Shown here piece after piece: positions 56,642 to 64,000 of a stretch of DNA of 64,000 bases. Below the pieces are notes generated by a model, which worked only from the letters and a program-made list of their open reading frames with translations, did not search any database and had not been told where the DNA came from. Source of the stretch: Clarireedia homoeocarpa (taxonomy: Eukaryota > Ascomycota > Leotiomycetes > Helotiales > Rutstroemiaceae); assembly GCA_001465935.1 (NCBI GenBank), contig LNKV01000011.1, forward strand, positions 64,743 to 128,742, written 5' to 3'. Each line of letters opens with the position of its first letter. The first letter of the stretch is position 1. A program made the position numbers and the translations under genes.

Positions 56642-58923
56642 ATGGAACAGGACCTTCCAGATGTGGTTCTTGGGAGGCCGGCCGATAATGGCAGTGGAGC
56701 TCTGGTTGAGGACATCGAATTGGAGCAACATCAGAGGTATGGAATTTTTAACCCTTTTATCCATTGTATCCTGAACGCCTTTTGCAGACTCTTGAGTTCT
56801 CACCGCACTCACGACACTCAAAAGATGGGCTATACGACCCAAAACCCTCGATTGACTGACTGGTACAAACCATTCAAGACTCAATACACCGGATGGAGAG
56901 CCGGAGTCCATTATTGTTCCATCGCTGCACTTTCTGTTCTCATCGTTAATCTAATTGTACTCATCTGGGCGGTTACAAATCATGAGATGGAGAGTGCGTA
57001 CAGCATTTTGTATAGTGGCAGTTGCCATACGGCGAGATCGCTCAGTACTGCCTTGCGCCTATTGATCAACATATTGAGTACGGCCTTACTCAGTGCGAGT
57101 AGTTATACAATGCAATGCGTGAATGCACCGACGAGGGAAGATATAGACAAAGCCCATTCGCAGAAAAAATGGGTCGATATTGGTATTCCCAGCTGGCGGA
57201 ATCGACTCTTTGTCGGCTCACGCAACGTCAAAATTTGGTGGTTTCTTGGTATCAGTTCGATACCACTGCATTTCCTGTTTGTGATGCAATATCTAATTGA
57301 CGAGCTAAGCTGACTCACTTCAAAGCTACAACTCAGCAGTCTTCCTCGACATTTCTGCGCAGCAATACAACGCTTCTATAAACACCAATGGGCACAGTAT
57401 CAAATGAAAAATCTGCCCGCGATTCAGTTTAGGAAAATCAACTTTAGGGACTGCAAGCAACTTTATAGCTCACCATACATTACTGGAAGTGGAGATGCTT
57501 ATCTTGTCGTTCCAGACATATATTACAGGCTGAGACTTGATAACTCAACTGGGGAAATCCTCACAAACGTTACGGCATCTGCAAGCGGCGACCCGTTTAC
57601 GTTCGGTGTCGATACTACTTCAATTGAATTTGGCAACGGGCTCTTTGACTCAGGTTCAAGCTCCACTCCTTGGATATCAGAGATGCATAAACTAGGATAT
57701 ATGCTCGCTTGGTCCGCTGGGGTGTATGTTAACATAGAGTCCTGCTACGTTGAGGTGCGACCCGAACATTGCAAGATTAAAGTTAGCATACTTATTATGG
57801 GCATCGTCATAATATGCAACATTAGCAAAGTTATCTGTATTTTCATCACCCTACGTCGTTACAAGGGATCTCCACTAGTGACATTAGGAGATGCCGTAGC
57901 GTCATTCTTGAAGTATCCGGACCACACTACTAGAGGAATGTGTCTTGTGTCAAAGGAAGGCATACGAAAAAACATATGGACTCAACCGCTGCGGCCCAGG
58001 TTGTGGCAACCAACTGGAAAGCAAGAGTTCTGGCGGGCAAACACTATACGCTGGACTCTTGTAAGGTTCTTGTTTGTCACCTCCTTCTCTTGTGAGCGGA
58101 CGGAGAGTACTGATGCATTTCGAGTATAGGTATTTAACAGGCTGCTTAGCTACCTTAATTTCTGCCCTATATGTAGTAGGTGTCTCTAATGATCTGTCTG
58201 CCTTCGAAACGGGCATAGGTTTCGGTACCTCCTTGAAAAAGTCCCCGACAATCCTGAGCAACGGCATCAACATGAAGGGCACATGGAGTTTGTTTCTAAA
58301 CATCATTCTGGTCAATCTGCCGCAGTCTATTATTTCATTCATGAATGTTTTATACAATAGTCTCTTTACAGCCATGCTACTTGTTGACGAATGGAATGCG
58401 TTTGCACATAGACGTCAGCCACTTCGTGTTACGACTCCATCTGGGAAGCAGCAAAGTCGATACTATTTATCTCTTCCCTACAGATACGCGGTGCCGATCA
58501 TTCTGTTGTCTGGTATTCTCCATTGGCTTGTCTCGGAAAGTCTCTTCCTCATACGCATCACAGCTATGAGAGGTGACGACATTGTTGAAGGAGCATCGGT
58601 ATCTGCAATGGGATATTCTGCTCTAGCTCTATTTTTGGCATTCCTTACATGCTTTGTGATGTTGGCTTTTATCTACAGCAAAGCGCTGCGCAGGGTGGGT
58701 TCGGAAATCCCGATGGTAGGGAGCTGTAGTGCCGCAATCAGCGCTGCATGTCATGTGTCTAATGATGAGGGCGACATCTCCACGATTCCGATACAGTGGG
58801 GTGCGGTGAAAGGTGCAGGTGACACTGTGGGATCTTGGAAAATGAAGGATGAGGATTTTGGTCATTGCTCATTCAGTGGAAGAGCTGTTGCACCGCCGAT
58901 TCCAGGAAGATATTATGCTGGGG

Positions 58924-58970
<47 letters not shown>

Positions 58971-58976
58971 ACATAG
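56642..58976 (+). CDS. Fungal multi-pass membrane protein (DUF6536-like), frame broken
   Basis: Exons read as 56642..56736, 56788..57276, 57326..58060 and 58125..58976. The N-terminal region has WYKPFKTQYTGWRAGVHYCS and a first membrane helix (SVLIVNLIVLIWAV), then SSYTMQCVNAPTREDIDKAH and WVDIGIPSWRNRLFVGSRNV, as in the fungal DUF6536 family. After intron 2 the frame LYNSAVFLDISAQQYNAS stops at 57402..57404, and the family sequence resumes in another frame with FRDCKQLYSSPY, LVTLGDAVASFLKYPDHTTR. The last exon has further helices and SLPYRYAVPIILLSGILHWL. The end is altered by an A39 run coding 12 lysines. The gene may be a pseudogene, contain a missed intron, or carry an assembly indel. Function of the family is unknown. 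Confidence 0.75.
58931..58969. repeat. A39 homopolymer at the 3' end of the membrane protein gene
   Basis: Thirty-nine consecutive A bases directly after GGGTTAATTT, seven bases before the in-frame TAG. Confidence 0.9.
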
Positions 58977-60137
58977 TATACTGCTAATCTTCCGGTAAGA
59001 TTAAAGGACTAGAGGAGAGCTTCACTCATAAGATGCCATATCCCGTCATTCTGGCTACAGCGCTTCTGTCTTACTTATATAGAGACCCTTTAGACTACCC
59101 TCAATACTACAGCTTTATGCTCCTGTGTGACCTAAAATTTACGTTCCAACACTTCCTGACCTTGTGCGGTACAATGGACAATCCATCCATGAGTAAGTAA
59201 TTCATTCCGGCGGGCACCCACCCATTCTCCGGGTCGTCTCCCAGGTTGAGAGAATAAAGGTTAGCGTCTATCTATCACCACTACTCTATCCATAACGAAT
59301 ACCTAATATCACTCCTTACTTGCACAACCTATAGAATATACTCAATCTCCCCCTCCCCCCCCCCAAAAAAGAAGGGAATTACGTCGCTCAATGTCAAGCC
59401 GCGGCATGTCCTGGAACTTCCGGTGTCCAAAATACCTTCTCATTTTGAAGTGCTTGAAATTATTTATTTCCTTCCTACTTCCCCTTTGCAACATCACCGA
59501 GTGCTCTTGCTGCATAGTTGATAAGAATGCTATCCGGGTTTGTGTCTAGAGTGTTGGTAATAGCTGTCAGTACTACACTACTGATAGGGTGGATGGGCTA
59601 AGTGGAATAATGGTGGGCTGGATATGTTTTCGTGATTGCTAGGTTATGGCACAGATGCTAGGTTCTCCCTTAGTATGGTGCTCGATCTTAAGGGTACCTA
59701 CCGGCTATGACCCGAACGGTTAGGTTGAATGTCGTGGTGGTAGGTGGAAACATGGCGAGACTGACTGAGGTCTGGTTCCATCTTCAGGCTTCGTGGTTGT
59801 TGTTGGCCAAGCAACATACTATTACTATGGACCATCCCTACTCAGCTCGGGTCTCTTCAGCAACAACTTGACCTGTGAGTTCCTGGAATGACGAGGACCT
59901 AAAGTTGTATACATTTGACTTGGAGATAGCGCAAGGCTCGGTCCTGATATTCTGGATGGTTAGACATGATCTCCTTGAGCATGTGACGGCAAGCAAATCA
60001 CAAGCACAGAGTAATTACAGCACAAGAGGTTTGAGAGAGCCAAAGATATAGTATTGATCATGTCTATCAAGCACTGATATCCGCCCTCCTCATAGCATTT
60101 ACGCCATGGTATATTTTCATTTGATAGATTCGAACAT
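58977..60137. other. Intergenic between convergent genes
   Basis: 1.16 kb with no supported gene or repeat of note. Confidence 0.4.
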
Positions 60138-60720
60138 CTAGTCATCATCATCCTCAGCCTCCTCACCGACAACGTTGAAGAACTTCAATTCCATCTTGCC
60201 GTGAGCGTCGGAGACAACACGAAGCCAATCTCTCAATTGCTTCTTCTTGAGGTACTTCTTGGTCCTGTTACGCCAATCATCAGCCATCTATTCATTTCCC
60301 TAGTATCGTGGACCATGAACTTACAAGTACTTCATGTAGTGGGTCGAGTGTGATGCGGAGGTGGTGACCTTGACGATATCTCCCTCACGGCTGACAGTGA
60401 CCAAAGATCCGAAGTTACCCTTCAATCCATCGACCTTGATAGCGCTTTGGATGAACTCTTGGAAGTTGGCGGTATCGAAGATTTTGTCGTTGGCGGGTTG
60501 CTTGCAGTCGATGGTGTACTATCGCATTCATCAGTCTGAGCCTCCTCCAAACAAGAGAAAAGGGTTTGAACATACCACCTTCTTCTGGGCAACCTTTCCC
60601 TTGCCGGTCTTTGCCTATTCGAAAAACATCTTAGCCTACTGTATCACGCCGTAACCTTCCTTTGAATTGGAGGCAGGCCAACAGCAAAGCGGTTCATGTT
60701 GTACATACTTTTGGAGGCAT
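60138..60720 (-). CDS. RPL22: 60S ribosomal protein eL22
   Basis: Structural protein of the large cytosolic ribosomal subunit. Exons on the minus strand, 60720..60709 (MPPK), 60614..60576, 60518..60325 and 60264..60138, total 372 nt (123 aa). Family blocks: basic start AKTGKGKVAQKKV, YTIDCKQPANDKIFDTANFQ, FIQSAIKVDGLKGNFGSLVT, then SHSTHYMKYLTKKYLKKKQL and RDWLRVVSDAHGKMELKFFN. The end is acidic (GEEAEDDDD), as in other eL22 proteins. Four short exons and a 12-nt first exon are typical of fungal ribosomal protein genes, where 5' introns can affect expression. Confidence 0.96.
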
Positions 60721-61629
60721 TTTGAAGGATTATTGTGTGGTGTCGCAAAGAAATGGTTATCCTACGACGTCGATCGATTGACTTGATGGTTGATGGGTTT
60801 TTGAGAGGAAGTTCGAAAAGAATATTTTCTTGTGTGAGTGCCAAGAGTTCAGACTCGCTAATATCAGATCTAGGCTTAAAGTATATTAGACGGATAAGCC
60901 ACAAGCTAAACCGACTACCTCGATTTCAAGGCATTATCACAGGAGGGCTGAAATGGAGATCATCATTATTCATCGTCGAGCATCGAGCATCAAGCATCAA
61001 TTGTGCATGTGTTTGGGCAATATGCTCTAGCAAATTCATGTCTTTTCCCCAGAAAGTAAATGGCGACCAAGATGATAATAGTCCACGGCATTAATTCACA
61101 GTAAGAAATGTCACCAGGATCACATCAGTCTTTCATTCAGCGCATTATCGCGAGGATGTGCAAATGTGCTAGAAAGTCGGTTGCATTAAATTATCGTCTC
61201 TCTGTACAAAAGTGCCAATTGAAACCGTTACACCACAGTCCGTAGACATGCTTGCAGAAGACCCAATGAGAAGAAAAGCCCTTTCCATAAAACCGTGATC
61301 ATAAGATGAAAGGAGAAAGGGTAACACCATAAAGATGAATCAGAATACAGCTCCAGGATCCATGTTCCTTTCCTGCCCACTTCCAAGACTTGTCCTTCAA
61401 TGAGCTGTCCGAGATAGCCGAAAGACGTTTCCTAAACGCCCGGAACATCCGATGCCAAGAACATTGTCGAGGAAGTGCCGGGGAGCATGGGCCATGTCGT
61501 GTGAAGACTGATTATCCCGAGCAGGAATTATGTAAATGGGAGAAGGTTCGGGTGTAATTATGGGTATCGAAGCGGTGAAGTTTGTGTCTTAGGTGGTCGT
61601 GAAAAGTCGTGCATTGGTGAGGGGAATGA
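60721..61629. other. Promoter side of eL22 and 3' side of PMP3
   Basis: 0.9 kb between two minus-strand genes. ORF 60735..61094 (+) is antisense to the eL22 promoter and looks random. Confidence 0.4.
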
Positions 61630-61978
61630 TTAATATTTCAGAATGATGTACAGCGCGTGGATGATTCCGGGAATGTATCTGATTCGATTGTCAGTCAATT
61701 GTGCTTTGTGCTTTGTAATTGTGTTGTGTGCTCGCAGAGTGTGAAATGTGCTGGTGTTTACGTACCCAAGAATTGTCAACAGGATGTTGATCAAGAGGTC
61801 AGCTCCGCATCCTCTCTCAAGGAAGACACCAAGAGGTGGTAGGATGATGGCAAGAATGATTTTGCAGATATCGCTATGAGTTGGTGTTAGTTAATTGCGA
61901 GGTCAATGTCGCCAGAAAGTTCCTCTGCGCTCCAGCGACGGGGGACTCTTTCAATTCTTACCTTGCGGTGAAAGGCAT
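61630..61978 (-). CDS. PMP3: Plasma membrane proteolipid 3 (PMP3 family)
   Basis: Very small hydrophobic stress protein of the plasma membrane, linked to cation and membrane-potential homeostasis in yeast. Exons on the minus strand, 61978..61962, 61873..61766 and 61678..61630, sum to 174 nt (57 aa), near the 55 aa of yeast Pmp3. The sequence starts MPFTASD, then ICKIILAIILPPLGVFLERG (first helix and turn), CGADLLINILLTILGYIPGI (second helix) and ends IHALYIILKY. All splice phases agree. The gene is too short and too split to appear as one open frame. First exon is 17 nt. Confidence 0.96.
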
Positions 61979-64000
61979 GATGTCGGTAGTGGGTTGATGG
62001 ATGTAAAGTTCCAGTCGAAGTTATTTGATTGATGGGGAGGAGGGAGAGCAGAAGGGCTTCTTTGTATGGAGGGAGGATTGGTTGGAATGGAATGGAATGT
62101 ATGTTGTATGTTGTTTGCAATTGAACTAATGAAGAGAGATGGCGGGCGTGTGGACCTTTATGTATGAAAGCAGAAAGACATCGGGGATTCTAAGTGCATG
62201 GAATGAAGCGATTAATGGAGCAAACGTCACTAGCCTATTATTCACCACTTACCTGCAGAGCGAGCTGGCACTACCGAAAGGAGAATGGTTGACTAAGATA
62301 TTGGAACAAGTTGGAGCGGGCAGGCGGAATGGAAAACCTTGGAATCTTGCACCAAATTTCACAGTCGCAGCCATGACAAACAAGTACGGAGTACTCGTAC
62401 ATTCTGGTGATTCAGCGCGGCCCAAGTGGACATCCGGGAAGCTACGTCATCCAGCCACTCACTTTTCCCGAGATTCCCAAAGGAGCTGGGGACCGAGGAA
62501 GGAAATTCATTACCAGGGAAACAAGGGGCTCAGCATTGTCGCAAATTTGGGAAAACCTCTCATGTGAACCAATCGCGATGGATTGAGCCATGATGAGCCA
62601 TGATTTCCCATACGAATCCATACGGAATACGGTACATGCGCTACAATGTCGAGACTGTTCGCGCAAACGTAATTTTGGTTGGACATGCGGTAATCGTCCC
62701 TTACTCTTACCCTTACCCTTACCCATACAAAGGATGAAGCGCTCAGAAAGCTTTCCTTTCAGCTCCAGATCTGTGGCTGTCATAGCCAGCCCGTGCGTTG
62801 TGGCACAGCTGTGGCGCAAACGTCACCACTCCTGCAACTTCCTTGCAGCATCGATTTCATCGGTTTCATCGTTTTCTTCTCTTGATCTACGACGTAATTT
62901 CCATGTCGATGGTCATCCAAGTTACTGTGCCCAGCTTACTAACTAAGCCTTGTGCCACGTGCAACCCAAATTCTTGTGTTATTCTTCTTGCACTTTTCTT
63001 CGCCATTCCGAATGACTCTACTCCGGCGTTGCTACTCTCTCCCCCCATGAATAAAGGTTAAATTTTTAGGTGCTAAGACACAGAAACAATTAACCCTTGT
63101 TCAAGGGGGGATATTATGAGAGTGGAGGACGGTGAGCCCCCATTGAGGGCTTGCTGGAGTGACGAAGTGGGTGGTTGGGTAGGAAAAGTGTTCCTTAGTA
63201 ACCGCGTACTACCCTACCATCACACATGGTTGAGTCTCGGTTATTTGAACTCAGCACCCTATTCATGGCTGTTTCCCGGTGGCCTTATGTTAAGGGTCTT
63301 GGGTCTTGTCAAATGCCTTCTTTTAGTGGGCACAATCCGGGAAAAGCGGCAGATGAAGATTCTTTGGCTGGCTTTTCCATGACTACAACTCACAGGGCTG
63401 TGTCTGGACAAAGTGTGTCCTTGCGATAGCTGCATGAGCAAACGTGGCGTTACACGCGCGTCTTTTCTCTGCTGCGCACGAATGCGCTCTGGCGATCTGC
63501 TCCCATTGAGTATTCAGCGATATGAATGCAACTTATGACTTTACGGCGGGAGTTCGCACGTCTTCTTTGAGTCTCGGACACAGGGTACAGTATCAAACTC
63601 AATTGTGACTGCACAGTGGCAAGACTAGAAAGGGGAGCAGCTCAAGCCACAATTTGTGCTGCTTGACAGACGTATCAAGTCAAACTGGCTGCGGCTCTAT
63701 GATCTTGGTATTGTATTACTGCAGCAGGTAACGGAAGAGGTGCTTTTCGTCAATCTAGGTCAAGGCTCAGCTTGACACATTGTGAAGACTGCCCAACCAG
63801 CCCGGTATAGGAAATGTTTTAGAGACTCAGTGATCAGTGAGTAGGACTAGGGGTGTTCATGGAGCTTGACCATACTTTTGGGATTGTATCTTTGCATACA
63901 TTTGATCGTTGTATTGATCGTTGTATTGATCGTTGTATTGATCGTTGTATTGATCGTTGTATTGATCGTTGAGCTGAACTTTCTCTGATATCGAATTATC
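61979..64000. other. Right-end region upstream of PMP3
   Basis: 2 kb with no supported gene. The 142-codon ORF at 62139..62567 is not protein-like. A short CTTACC array near 62700..62727 and the 12-bp array at 63902..63971 are the only structures seen. Confidence 0.4.
63902..63971. repeat. 12-bp tandem repeat, TTGATCGTTGTA unit
   Basis: 5.8 perfect copies of a 12-bp unit at the right edge of the window. Confidence 0.95.

Noticed and set aside
62139..62567. 142-codon ORF upstream of PMP3
   Set aside because: Composition looks random, no splice or domain signs, and it occupies the probable PMP3 promoter region.
62695..62730. Telomere-like CTTACC array
   Set aside because: The unit is TTACCC/CTTACC, not the CCCTAA telomere unit, and only about three copies occur inside ordinary sequence.

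Overview
The window is nuclear DNA from a filamentous ascomycete. The genes carry short spliceosomal introns (about 43 to 230 nt) with GT..AG ends and CTAAC/CTGAC-like branch sites. The products include fungus-specific families: a Zn2Cys6 activator, a GPI-anchored GH72 transferase and PMP3. Codon use, long microsatellite-rich intergenic stretches and protein similarity recalled from memory suggest a leotiomycete of the Botrytis/Sclerotinia type. That placement is inference and was not tested. No rRNA, tRNA, CRISPR array or prokaryotic operon was seen. Exon borders were read by eye and cross-checked by phase, so single borders may be off by a base.

Layout, left to right. 1-3.5 kb: cytochrome c (-, runs off the left edge), a divergent mitochondrial membrane protein (+), and the exosome subunit RRP42 (-). 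4-9 kb: a short-chain dehydrogenase and a sugar-type MFS transporter, both +. 10.5-12.7 kb: a cytochrome P450 whose last intron holds a 175-bp inverted-repeat element. 16.1-17.6 kb: a GPI-anchored beta-1,3-glucanosyltransferase, isolated between two gene-free stretches of about 3.5 kb. 21.3-30.7 kb: a C2H2 zinc-finger protein, a glycerophosphodiester phosphodiesterase, a 706-aa disordered orphan and a SET-domain methyltransferase, all +. 32.9-43.4 kb: a FacB/Cat8-type activator, a peroxisomal SCP2 protein and a long FG nucleoporin of the Nup2 type with an apparent frame break. 45-51.5 kb: two uncharacterised minus-strand genes and a small secreted protein. 53.7-62 kb: a doubtful small ORF, free methionine-(R)-sulfoxide reductase with a 5-nt micro-exon, a DUF6536-like membrane protein with a frame break and an A39 run, ribosomal protein eL22 (-) and PMP3 (-).

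The genes are mostly housekeeping and do not form a biosynthetic cluster or one obvious new system. Two loose themes appear. Cytochrome c and a second mitochondrial gene share a divergent promoter with a CCAAT box. The FacB-type regulator of acetate/gluconeogenic metabolism lies 1 kb from an SCP2 protein ending in a peroxisomal AKL signal. The most unusual items are structural: the 5-nt micro-exon (and an ATG-only first exon) in the methionine sulfoxide reductase, the MITE-like element in the P450 intron, and the two broken reading frames.
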